From NCBI GenBank assembly GCA_030653405.1, contig JAURZO010000077.1, forward strand, positions 1 to 14,741: a DNA stretch of 14,741 nt, read 5' to 3'. Position 1 is the first letter of the stretch. Every line of letters starts with the position of its first letter. The translations under genes and the position numbers were made by a program. The notes beneath the pieces are model-generated. The model ran no database searches and was not told where the DNA came from. It worked only from the letters and a program-made list of their open reading frames with translations. Below, piece after piece: positions 6,824 to 13,332 of the stretch. Origin of the DNA: Zwartia sp. Its GTDB lineage: Bacteria > Pseudomonadota > Gammaproteobacteria > Burkholderiales > Burkholderiaceae_B.

Positions 6824-7801
6824 TCAGGGAGAAGAGAGGCGGGCAAGGAGGTTGGGATTCACAATGCCGTTAAGCTCTGCAAAAGGGACAACGATTGTGG
6901 GCATGCCAAGCACATAAGGTCCAAGAGTGTAATGATCAAACGTCACAGCAATCCCGTTTTCTAACAGTGCAGCATTGTCCGAGAACTGAAAGGGCCACAT
7001 TTTTTCGTATGCGGCCGGATCTGTCCGAGCAAATTCATTTGTCTCTAACCATTTAGCATGCTGCCTCTTAAGGGCCGCTTCAAACGCGCTGAGCTGACCG
7101 GGCAACAGCATTGCGTCTAATGTCAAAATTCTGTCTAACTTGGGTAGCCAGTTGACGTACTGCATTGTTGACATGCCGTGCGCACCACCCGAAAAAATAT
7201 AGCTCTCCAGTGCGATCACGACAATCTCTGGCGTTGCGCGTTTGACACTCGCACCAAGCACAATCTGGTAGCGACTCTCGGCGGTTTGCCAAAAATGCGC
7301 GGACAAGTCTGCAAGGTCGCGAAAAACTTTGGACTGGTTGGTATCGACCTGCGCCATGTTGACCAAAGACGTTTCGAGAAACGCGTTAAAACGGTCATAG
7401 CCTTTGAATGTGAGACGTTTTAGCGTAATAGACGGGCACGTACTTCCTTTGCAGTCGGGCTTGGTGCGTACAACATTTACGATGCGGTACTGGGGCGCTT
7501 TACCAGAGGGAGGCTCAGCGGTTTCTACTTTGGGCGTTGATGGAGACGAGGGCGCTTTCGGTAAAGCAGGTTTCAAGGTCTGCTGAGGGGCAGTCGATCC
7601 CTGCACCGCATTGGCAGGCACTGAGGACTCAGAAGTCACCGTTGAGGAGGCGAGCGTAATGTCTTGTGGTCGCTCATCAGCAGAGCAGCCTAAAAGTAAT
7701 GAAAAGACAAAAATGAATAAAAGTGTCTTGAAGCCTGTTTCTTCGAGAAATAGGGTGATTTTGTATCCGTTTGGTGTCGTCCAGTCATGGGGGTCAATCA
7801 C
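6824..7801 (-). CDS. DUF3298 (RsiV C-domain-like) lipoprotein with a foreign N-terminus
   Basis: A 325-codon frame starting at GTG 7801, preceded by an AGGGA ribosome site and an in-frame stop four codons upstream. Residues 25-39 (KTLLFIFVFSLLLGC) form a lipoprotein signal with lipobox Cys39. A Ser/Pro/Thr-rich linker follows (about 40-100), then a globular part with Cys117 and Cys122. The C-terminal DUF3298-like region has SGGAHGMS (204-211) and VTFDHYTLGPYVLGMP (286-301) followed by VVPFAEL. Such domains occur in RsiV and in many envelope proteins of unknown role. Residues 1-23 do not belong to a lipoprotein: they match a glutathione S-transferase N-terminus (separate entry). No ATG, GTG or TTG occurs in frame between residue 2 and the lipobox, so the chimeric start is the only conventional one. 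Whether it is still exported is uncertain. Confidence 0.75.
   Translation of the reverse strand: MIDPHDWTTPNGYKITLFLEETGFKTLLFIFVFSLLLGCSADERPQDITLASSTVTSESSVPANAVQGSTAPQQTLKPALPKAPSSPSTPKVETAEPPSGKAPQYRIVNVVRTKPDCKGSTCPSITLKRLTFKGYDRFNAFLETSLVNMAQVDTNQSKVFRDLADLSAHFWQTAESRYQIVLGASVKRATPEIVVIALESYIFSGGAHGMSTMQYVNWLPKLDRILTLDAMLLPGQLSAFEAALKRQHAKWLETNEFARTDPAAYEKMWPFQFSDNAALLENGIAVTFDHYTLGPYVLGMPTIVVPFAELNGIVNPNLLARLSSP
7733..7801 (-). pseudogene. Remnant of a YfcG/YghU-type glutathione S-transferase gene (first ~23 codons)
   Basis: The first residues encoded from GTG 7801 read MIDPHDWTTPNGYKI and continue TLFLEETG. From memory, the N-terminus of E. coli YfcG contains TPNGHKITLFLEEAG, so at least 13 of about 15 positions agree across the glutathione-site segment. 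The similarity stops abruptly at about codon 23-24, where the lipoprotein signal peptide begins. The remainder of a ~210-residue transferase is absent from the window. The simplest reading is a deletion that joined the 5' end of a GST gene to the lipoprotein gene, removing the latter's own start. Confidence 0.7.
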
Positions 7802-7842
7802 GGTTAATCCCTATGGGAATCATGCATGATGGAGTCACGCAT

Positions 7843-8331
7843 TTAAATTGGCTGTTTAAGTGCATCTTCAATTGCCCCGCGTATTGACTCTGGCGTGCTG
7901 TTGGGCGCGAAGCGACTGAGAACCTCACCATCGCGTCCGACTAGAAATTTTGTAAAGTTCCATTTGATGCCTTCGGTCCCAAGCAGACCAGGACGGCTCA
8001 TTTTCAGCCACTGAAATACCGGGTCGGCTTGCGCACCGTTGACGTCAACCTTGGCGAACATCGGAAAGTTCACCCCAAACTGCAGTTCGCAAAAACTCAT
8101 GATCTCAGGCTCTGGAGCAGGTTCCTGGTGCCCGAACTGGTTGCAAGGAAAACCCATCACGACAAGCCCTTGCTCTGCATAATCAAGGTGAAGCTGCTGA
8201 AGCCCCTTGTACTGGTTGGTGAAGCCGCACTTAGAAGCGACATTCACAATGAGGAGTACTTTGCCAGCATAGTCAGAGAGCGATTGCTCTTTGCCCTGTA
8301 TCGTTTTGAGTGTAAGCGCGGGGAGTGACAC
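7843..8331 (-). CDS. Glutathione peroxidase-family thiol peroxidase
   Basis: Reduces hydrogen and organic peroxides, using thioredoxin or glutathione. The start is set at GTG 8331, giving 162 residues, because an AGAGG ribosome site (8339-8343) lies seven bases upstream and the frame further upstream lies inside the photolyase gene and shows no family similarity. The peroxidatic cysteine is Cys35 in NVASKCGFTNQYKGL; the rest of the catalytic tetrad is visible as Gln69 in FGHQEP and Trp124/Asn125 in IKWNFTKFL. Cys63 (FPCNQF) and Cys81 are further cysteines; Cys81 may be the resolving one. There is no selenocysteine codon and no signal peptide, so it is cytosolic. The ribosome site overlaps the photolyase stop codon, indicating coupled translation. 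Confidence 0.93.
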   Translation of the reverse strand: MSLPALTLKTIQGKEQSLSDYAGKVLLIVNVASKCGFTNQYKGLQQLHLDYAEQGLVVMGFPCNQFGHQEPAPEPEIMSFCELQFGVNFPMFAKVDVNGAQADPVFQWLKMSRPGLLGTEGIKWNFTKFLVGRDGEVLSRFAPNSTPESIRGAIEDALKQPI

Positions 8332-8341
8332 GGTATGACCT

Positions 8342-9757
8342 CTAACGAAGTGAAGAAAAAGCCTCGATGGCGCGCACGCGACTACTGCGCAGATCGACGA
8401 TTTGATTAGGATAATGTAGCGCCAGACGGGAAATGGGTGTTGGATCGTGAATATCCTTGTTCGACAAGGAGGCGAGCTCAGGCAGCCAGTGTCGAATAAA
8501 TGCGCCTTCAGGATCAAATTTCTGAGACTGACTAATTGGATTGAAAACTCGAAAATAAGGTGCAGAGTCTGCCCCCGTCGAGGCACTCCACTGCCAACCG
8601 CCATTATTGGCAGCGAGCTCTCCATCGATTAGATGACGCATGAAAAATGCCTCACCCAACCGCCAATCAAGCAACAAGTTCTTGGTCAAATACATCGCAA
8701 CGACCATTCTTAACCGATTGTGCATCCAACCTGTCTGCACAAGTTGACGCATGGCCGCGTCAACAATCGGTACACCTGTTTTAGCCTCGCACCAAGCTTG
8801 AAAATCACTCGGTGAATTGCGCCACTGCACGGCATTTGTTTCTGGCCTCATGGGTTGGTGCATGGAAAGGGTGGGATAGCCGTGCAACAAATGCTGGTAA
8901 AACTCACGCCATAACAACTCATTCATCCAGGTGATCATGCCTTGTTGGCCAGTATCCAATTCACCCTGATTGTGAAGCAACGCTTGTTGCCAGCATTGGC
9001 CGACAGAAATCAAGCCTGCAGCGAGATAGGGTGACAAGGCACTCGTACCTGAGATCGCAGGGAGGTCTCTGTCTCGTTTGTAGTGAACCATGCGGTTCGC
9101 GGCGAAGTCCTCCAATCTGGCAGCTGCAGCTTGCATGTCTGCGGGCCAACCCTTTTGAATAGCGTCCGAAGGGCGCTCCCAGCCAGCTAAAGTCTCAGGC
9201 ACCTTATCCGCGGCGGGTAAATTACGTTTGGGCTGAGGTGTTGGTACGGGCAACACCCGGTATGGCGCCGACCGAAGCTTTTCACGGCAAGCTTTGGCAA
9301 AAGGAGTAAAAACACGGTAGTAACTATCCGACCCTGTCTTGACACTGCCCGGTACGAGTAAGGTGCCACCCTGATGACCAATCAACGAAATATTTTGCTG
9401 CGCTAACAAGGCGTAGGCCGCACGATCTCGGCGTCTTTCGTTGACGCCAAATTCTCGATTGCAATGCACCTCGGTGACGCTATGAGCTAGACAAAAGTCC
9501 AATAATGCTTGAGGCAAGTCTTTCCAATGCGGCACTTGAAGAATTTTCAAGGGCACATTTAAACGATCAAGGGCTTTTGATAGTTCTTTGAGTGCACGTA
9601 ACCAAAAGTCCACCTTATTGGCTGAATCCCCATGTTCCGTCCATTGCGCGGGTGAAATCACAAAAAGCGCAATCGCGTCTCCTTGGGTCATTGCAGCGGT
9701 TAGGGCGGGTTGATCCGCTAACCGCAAGTCAGTTCTAAACCAACAAAGCGTTGTCAT
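8342..9757 (-). CDS. phrB: Deoxyribodipyrimidine photolyase (class I CPD type)
   Basis: A light-driven flavoenzyme that splits UV-induced cyclobutane pyrimidine dimers. The N-terminal antenna-binding domain opens with WFRTDLRLADQPAL (residues 6-19). The C-terminal FAD domain holds TSALSPYLAAGLIS (238-251), WMNELLWREFY (277-287), KTGVPIVDAAMRQL (326-339), TGWMHNRLRM (342-351) and LAANNGGWQWSASTGADSAPYFRVFNP. Equivalents of the E. coli electron-transfer tryptophans W306, W359 and W382 align with W312, W365 and W388, and the FAD-contacting Asn378 with N384. Length (471) is typical. The gene begins six bases after the peroxiredoxin stop and its stop overlaps the peroxidase ribosome site, so it is the middle of an operon. 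Its own ribosome site is weak. Confidence 0.96.
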   Translation of the reverse strand: MTTLCWFRTDLRLADQPALTAAMTQGDAIALFVISPAQWTEHGDSANKVDFWLRALKELSKALDRLNVPLKILQVPHWKDLPQALLDFCLAHSVTEVHCNREFGVNERRRDRAAYALLAQQNISLIGHQGGTLLVPGSVKTGSDSYYRVFTPFAKACREKLRSAPYRVLPVPTPQPKRNLPAADKVPETLAGWERPSDAIQKGWPADMQAAAARLEDFAANRMVHYKRDRDLPAISGTSALSPYLAAGLISVGQCWQQALLHNQGELDTGQQGMITWMNELLWREFYQHLLHGYPTLSMHQPMRPETNAVQWRNSPSDFQAWCEAKTGVPIVDAAMRQLVQTGWMHNRLRMVVAMYLTKNLLLDWRLGEAFFMRHLIDGELAANNGGWQWSASTGADSAPYFRVFNPISQSQKFDPEGAFIRHWLPELASLSNKDIHDPTPISRLALHYPNQIVDLRSSRVRAIEAFSSLR

Positions 9758-9763
9758 ATAAAT

Positions 9764-10303
9764 CTACCGTAAATGCCAGCGTTTGACCGCTGCGAGTGTG
9801 CTGCTGACGTGCTGATCAGGACTCAAGCTGCTGTGAACAAAGTATATTTTTCGATCCGGCGTCACCACATAAGAGATTCTGCCTGCCATATCTGACTTGA
9901 AGAAAAGGGCGGCATCGTAGGCGCGAATAATAGATCGATCGGCATCCGACGCGACAGCAAATTTGCCTCCGCAAGGACCAAGAGAAAAACGTTCAAGTGT
10001 GGCAATATCATCCCCAGACACGCCAACTACTGTCGCGCCGAACTGAGCAAACTCTTCAGCCGCTTGAGCAAACAGACTTGCCTCGATTGAGCAACCGCTT
10101 GTGAAGGCTTTCGGATAAAAATAGACGACGACGGGACCTTTCTCAAGCGTTTGACTCAGAGAAAAAGTATAGGGTTTGCCAGCCAATGCGGCCTTGGCCG
10201 TAAAAACAGGCGCCTCTTGACCGACTTTGAGTTGCGCGATGGCAGGTAAAACCCACAGAGATAAAATGATTGCGCACAAGAAGCGAGGCGGCGTGAAAGT
10301 CAT
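9764..10303 (-). CDS. Exported peroxiredoxin (AhpC/TSA, BCP-like)
   Basis: A thiol peroxidase with an N-terminal signal peptide (hydrophobic core about residues 8-20, cleavage probably after AIA at 21-23), so it should act in the periplasm. The thioredoxin-fold motif VVVYFYPKAFTSGCSIEA (58-75) places the peroxidatic cysteine at Cys71, with the preceding Thr68 of the peroxiredoxin triad. A second cysteine, Cys111, lies in LGPCGGKFAVASD and may be the resolving cysteine. Total length is 179 residues. An AAGGA ribosome site at 10311-10315 is seven bases from the ATG. It is the first gene of the minus-strand run with photolyase and glutathione peroxidase and is preceded by a promoter-palindrome module. 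Confidence 0.9.
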   Translation of the reverse strand: MTFTPPRFLCAIILSLWVLPAIAQLKVGQEAPVFTAKAALAGKPYTFSLSQTLEKGPVVVYFYPKAFTSGCSIEASLFAQAAEEFAQFGATVVGVSGDDIATLERFSLGPCGGKFAVASDADRSIIRAYDAALFFKSDMAGRISYVVTPDRKIYFVHSSLSPDQHVSSTLAAVKRWHLR

Positions 10304-10322
10304 CGGCGTGTCCTTGGGGCTT

Positions 10323-10340
10323 TACGCTTAAAAAAGCGTA
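10323..10340. promoter_or_regulatory. Perfect palindrome at the peroxiredoxin transcription start (candidate operator)
   Basis: TACGCTT and AAGCGTA form a perfect 7-bp inverted repeat around AAAA. It begins directly downstream of the predicted -10 element on the minus strand and covers the expected start point near 10335. That is a classic repressor position; it could also fold into a hairpin at the extreme 5' end of the mRNA. No repressor gene is visible in the window. Confidence 0.5.
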
Positions 10341-10341
10341 C

Positions 10342-10369
10342 ATTAGAGTAAGAATGTCTAAAGTCACAA
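10342..10369 (-). promoter_or_regulatory. Sigma-70-like promoter of the peroxiredoxin-photolyase-peroxidase operon
   Basis: On the minus strand, TTGTGA (10369-10364; four of six consensus bases) and TCTAAT (10347-10342; five of six) are separated by 16 bases. The predicted start near 10335 gives a leader of roughly 30 bases before the ATG at 10303. A TATAAA on the plus strand (10370-10375) could serve the divergent small gene, although I see no good -35 for it. Prediction only. Confidence 0.45.
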
Positions 10370-10393
10370 TATAAATCTTGGTCGGGGCTTGAA

Positions 10394-10750
10394 ATGGCTA
10401 AACCTTACAGAAATCCTTCATTTTTATGCCTTTGCCTGGCGCTGCTTGTAGCCGGCTCATTACCCACCACAGATGCGTATGCCCAGCGGTCTGTCCCGCT
10501 GCCACCGCCGCCGCCGATTATCTGGCCTGACGAGCGCCCCGCAGATCCGGCGCGCTGGACCGAAGAAGACATCACTCCAGAGCAAAAATACGAAACCGCC
10601 AGAAAAGAATCCTTGGCTGCGCACCAGATTGCTCAGACCTATTGCAAAACGCTGCCGACTTCTGACCAAGCAATCTGCAGCGCGCAAGCACGTTTAGAGT
10701 TTGAAAAGGAACTCGCAGAGATCAAAATCCGCTTTGGAATGACGCGTTAG
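10394..10750 (+). CDS. Small secreted proline-rich hypothetical protein
   Basis: A 118-residue protein of unknown function. Residues 1-30 form a signal peptide (hydrophobic core 9-22, cleavage likely after AYA at 28-30). The mature protein starts with a proline-rich stretch, SVPLPPPPPII (33-43), with five consecutive prolines. An acidic segment and a helical, charged C-terminal half (about 62-113) follow, with two cysteines, Cys84 and Cys95, spaced to form a possible disulfide. The ATG follows a weak GGGG element. Its stop codon overlaps the stop of the convergent DoxX gene. Signal peptide and codon structure suggest a real gene; I do not recognise the family. Confidence 0.7.
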   Translation: MAKPYRNPSFLCLCLALLVAGSLPTTDAYAQRSVPLPPPPPIIWPDERPADPARWTEEDITPEQKYETARKESLAAHQIAQTYCKTLPTSDQAICSAQARLEFEKELAEIKIRFGMTR

Positions 10751-11151
10751 TTGAGTCGGCCTTGAGCGCCGCCAATACTAAACCGTCCAGCACCCAGCAG
10801 AGCAATCGCCAACGCCCCAAACAGATACAGACCTTGCAGTTCTAAAAACCAACCGCCGTGCTTGGTAAGGTGGAACAGCTGATGGCTATGCGCTAAATAC
10901 ACTGCAACCACCATATTCAAGACCACAATGACTGCGCTTGCGCGCGTCAGCAGGCCTACGATGATCATCATGGGTGCGACAATCTCACCAAGGTAGACGC
11001 CATAGGCAATCCAGCTTGGCCACCCATTGGCGAGCACCATCGCAGATATCCCGGTAATGCCATCCGCCAGTTTGTGCAGACCGTGCATCAACATCAAGAT
11101 ACCAACGGCGAGTCGAAGCACAAGTTTGCCAGCGTCATCGAAGCGATTCAT
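10747..11151 (-). CDS. DoxX-family integral membrane protein
   Basis: A 134-residue membrane protein. The start at ATG 11151 (MNRFDDAGKLVLRLAVG) is chosen because AAAGGA at 11158-11163 lies six bases upstream; a longer frame to 11187 adds 12 residues without support. Family features are LRLAVGILMLMHGLHKL in the first membrane segment, a GEIVAP motif in the second region, and four hydrophobic segments overall. DoxX proteins are quinone-linked or oxidoreductase-associated membrane proteins; some belong to thiol/oxidative-stress complexes in actinobacteria, but the role here is not established. The stop overlaps that of the convergent small secreted gene (TTAG at 10747-10750). Confidence 0.88.
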   Translation of the reverse strand: MNRFDDAGKLVLRLAVGILMLMHGLHKLADGITGISAMVLANGWPSWIAYGVYLGEIVAPMMIIVGLLTRASAVIVVLNMVVAVYLAHSHQLFHLTKHGGWFLELQGLYLFGALAIALLGAGRFSIGGAQGRLN

Positions 11152-11240
11152 TTGGATTCCTTTATTCAAAAAGACACTCAAACGCATCTTAACTGGCTAT
11201 TGGGTATCATTACTACCGTAGATCAACTAGGAGCATTTAA

Positions 11241-12419
11241 GTGGAAGGTCAAGCCGGCGCATTGGAAATGAACGAAGAGTCCAGAATGATTGTGGACTTA
11301 GTCACAAAGTTTGTTGAGCAGGAACTCATGCCTCTTGAGCCTGCTGTTTTAGACCGTGAAATCAAAGGTGAGCATCTCGCACTCACCAAAGCAGAGGAAA
11401 CGGTTCTCAGAGACAAATGTCAAGAGATCGGCCTCTGGGCGCTAGATGCTCCAGAGGAAATGGGTGGCGTCAATTTACCTGCCACGACGTTGATGATGAT
11501 CAATGAAGAGCTTGGCCGCACGATCACGCCCTTTACTTTTCCGCCTGATTCACCGAATCTCCATATGTTGATGGCCACCGTCAACGATGAGCAAAGAAAG
11601 AAATACCTTGAGCCCTATGCGCGTGGCGAGGCTAAGTCCGCCATCGCAATTTCTGAGCCTAATGCAGGCGCAGACCCCTCGGGAATGTTGACGCGAGCCG
11701 TCAAAGACGGCAACAGCTGGGTGATCAATGGCCGCAAAATTTGGGTGAGCCGTGTACCAGCTGCCGATTTTATTGTTGTCATGGCTCGCGTAGGTGCAGG
11801 CAAGCGGCACGAGGGCATCACTGCTTTCATCGTCGATAAAGGCACGCCAGGTTTCGAAATCCTGCGTGAAATACCAATGCTTGCTGGGCATCGCACTTAC
11901 GAGTTAGCCTTCGAAGACTGCCGGATCCCAGAAGGCAATATTTTAGGTGAGGTCGGAGCAGGATTTGCACCGATGCAATTGCGCTTGGTGATTCGGCGTC
12001 TGCAAATGGGGGCTTGGTGCATCGGCATGGCTCGTCGTGCATTGGACATGATGTGCACTCATGCGAAGCAGCGTGTGACTTTTGGTCAACCACTTTCGGA
12101 ACGCCAATCTATTCAATGGTGGATCGCAGATGCCGCAATGAAAATCCACGCCTGTCGATTGATGGTAATGGATGCCGCTCGCAAACAAGACTTGGGGCAA
12201 GACGTCAAATTTGAGGCTTCGATGATTAAAGTCTATGCCACTGAGATGGCAGGAGAAATAATCGACCATGCCATGCAGGCCTTTGGCGCCATGGGTGTAA
12301 CCAAAGAAATGCCACTGCAGCTTCTCGCACAACGTGTCCGTGTGATGCGCGTCTACGAGGGACCCTCCGAGGTGCATCGTATGTCAATCGCTAAAAAGAT
12401 TTTGCGAGAGGCGCGTTAA
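11241..12419 (+). CDS. Acyl-CoA dehydrogenase
   Basis: An FAD enzyme that introduces a 2,3-double bond into an acyl-CoA. The GTG start at 11241 is backed by AGGAG at 11229-11233, seven bases upstream; the ATG at 11268 has no such site. The 392-residue length is normal. An N-terminal helical domain is followed by the FAD/substrate segment AIAISEPNAGADPSG (134-148) and WVINGRKIWVS (160-170). The C-terminal domain has RVTFGQPLSERQSIQWWIAD (278-297), AFGAMGVTKEMPL and the catalytic YEGPSEVHR (372-380), where Glu373 is in the classical base position. The chain length of its substrate cannot be read from the sequence. It is followed by a crotonase gene, consistent with consecutive beta-oxidation-type steps. 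Confidence 0.93.
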   Translation: MEGQAGALEMNEESRMIVDLVTKFVEQELMPLEPAVLDREIKGEHLALTKAEETVLRDKCQEIGLWALDAPEEMGGVNLPATTLMMINEELGRTITPFTFPPDSPNLHMLMATVNDEQRKKYLEPYARGEAKSAIAISEPNAGADPSGMLTRAVKDGNSWVINGRKIWVSRVPAADFIVVMARVGAGKRHEGITAFIVDKGTPGFEILREIPMLAGHRTYELAFEDCRIPEGNILGEVGAGFAPMQLRLVIRRLQMGAWCIGMARRALDMMCTHAKQRVTFGQPLSERQSIQWWIADAAMKIHACRLMVMDAARKQDLGQDVKFEASMIKVYATEMAGEIIDHAMQAFGAMGVTKEMPLQLLAQRVRVMRVYEGPSEVHRMSIAKKILREAR

Positions 12420-12446
12420 CAGTTCAGTGCAACAGTGGAGAGTCGA

Positions 12447-13262
12447 ATGAGTGAAGCAATGAATCACGAAGCAGTCAAGTATGAACAAGAGGGCGGGGTG
12501 GTGACACTCACCCTGAATGAGCCCGATACACGGAATGCATTATCCCCCGCGATTATCGATGCCTTAGTCAGCTATGTCGCGCGTATCAATGCGGACTTGT
12601 CGGTAGGCTGCGTCATCATTACCGGAGCCGGTGAGGGATTTTCCTCCGGTGGCAATGTAAAACGCATGCAGGACAGAACTTCAGCGCCGGTTCAGAAAGC
12701 CCCCGTTGATATTCGCGCCTATTACACCAACGGGATTCAGCGGATACCCTTAGCGCTCAGCACCTTGGACGCACCTACGATTGCGGCAGTCAATGGCGCG
12801 GCCATCGGTGCCGGCTGCGATTTGGCTTCGATGTGCGACATCCGGATTGCTGGCCGCAGTGCTAAATTTGGTGAAAGCTTCGCTCGCATGGGTTTAGTCT
12901 CAGGCGATGGTGGCGCTTGGTTTCTGCCAAAAGTCGTAGGACTGTCAAAAGCCTATGAAATGACGTTTACGGGTGACTTTGTCGATGCCCAGGAAGCTGC
13001 CCGCATTGGCCTGGTATCCAAAGTGGTGGATGATGCTGTTTTGCTGGACGAAGCGCGCGCGATGGCCAGTCGCATTGCCTCGCATCCAGTGCATTCAATT
13101 CGTATGAGTAAACGTCTGATTCGCGATTCACACCATGTGAGTTTGCCTGTTGCCCTTGATATGGCTGCCGCTTCCCAGGCCTTGGTTCAAACCACACACG
13201 ATCACAAAGAAGCTGTTCAAGCTTTTGCAGAGAAACGAAAACCAAAATTTGAAGGACGATAA
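12447..13262 (+). CDS. Enoyl-CoA hydratase/isomerase family (crotonase fold)
   Basis: A crotonase-superfamily protein of 271 residues from ATG 12447, which lies four bases after a TGGAGAG ribosome site (12436-12442). A GTG at 12435 would add four residues and is less likely. CoA-binding and oxyanion-hole elements are clear: GFSSGGNVKRM (64-74) and AAVNGAAIGAGCDLASMCD (113-131). The position matching the first catalytic Glu of rat mitochondrial hydratase (Glu144) is Asp125, and the one matching Glu164 is Phe145 (KFGESFARMGL). It may therefore be an isomerase or another crotonase activity rather than a standard hydratase. SGDGGAWFLPKVVG (152-165) is typical of this subgroup. It follows the acyl-CoA dehydrogenase by 27 bases, so the pair is probably co-transcribed. 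Confidence 0.9.
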   Translation: MSEAMNHEAVKYEQEGGVVTLTLNEPDTRNALSPAIIDALVSYVARINADLSVGCVIITGAGEGFSSGGNVKRMQDRTSAPVQKAPVDIRAYYTNGIQRIPLALSTLDAPTIAAVNGAAIGAGCDLASMCDIRIAGRSAKFGESFARMGLVSGDGGAWFLPKVVGLSKAYEMTFTGDFVDAQEAARIGLVSKVVDDAVLLDEARAMASRIASHPVHSIRMSKRLIRDSHHVSLPVALDMAAASQALVQTTHDHKEAVQAFAEKRKPKFEGR

Positions 13263-13269
13263 GAGGAGG

Positions 13270-13281
13270 GGGCACGTGCCC
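13270..13281. promoter_or_regulatory. 12-bp perfect palindrome GGGCACGTGCCC
   Basis: It lies in the 69-base gap between the crotonase and beta-CASP genes, directly after an AGGAGG ribosome-site-like sequence (13264-13269), and covers the GTG of a putative short ORF. There is no following T-run, so it is not an intrinsic terminator. It could be a protein-binding site or help to mask a translation start. Confidence 0.4.
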
Positions 13282-13332
13282 GATGCAGAACTCTGTATGA
13301 TTGAAGATCTATCTCATCGCGAGGTGCCCTGA
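13276..13332 (+). CDS. Putative 18-residue leader ORF coupled to the RNase gene
   Basis: A GTG preceded at six bases by a perfect AGGAGG (13264-13269) opens an 18-codon frame encoding VPDAELCMIEDLSHREVP (first residue Met if used). Its TGA overlaps the ATG of the next gene by one base (TGATG), the same junction as tmk-holB. The downstream gene also has its own ribosome site, GAGGTG (13321-13326). The ribosome site, spacing and stop/start overlap are what the sequence shows; actual translation and any regulatory role are inference. No similarity to a known leader peptide is recognised. Confidence 0.3.
   Translation: MPDAELCMIEDLSHREVP

Noticed and set aside
6794..6824. Bidirectional terminator between the ankyrin gene and the convergent lipoprotein gene
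   Set aside because: Only a weak CTCAG/CTGAG pairing is visible, with no T-run on either strand.
8332..8625. N-terminal extension of the glutathione peroxidase frame by 98 codons
   Set aside because: It lies antiparallel-free but out of frame inside the photolyase 3' end, shows no family similarity, and the GTG at 8331 has a well-spaced AGAGG site and the right protein length.
11152..11187. 12-residue longer start for the DoxX-family gene
   Set aside because: The ATG at 11151 has a strong AAAGGA site at six bases and begins where the family begins; the extension has no such support.
11943..12377. 144-codon antisense frame inside the acyl-CoA dehydrogenase
   Set aside because: It lies wholly opposite a well-conserved gene, is rich in His/Cys/Ser as antisense frames often are, and has no recognisable domain.
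13270..13281. GGGCACGTGCCC as an intrinsic terminator after the crotonase gene
   Set aside because: No loop-compatible stem longer than about 4-5 bp and no T-run after it; kept only as a palindrome of unknown role.
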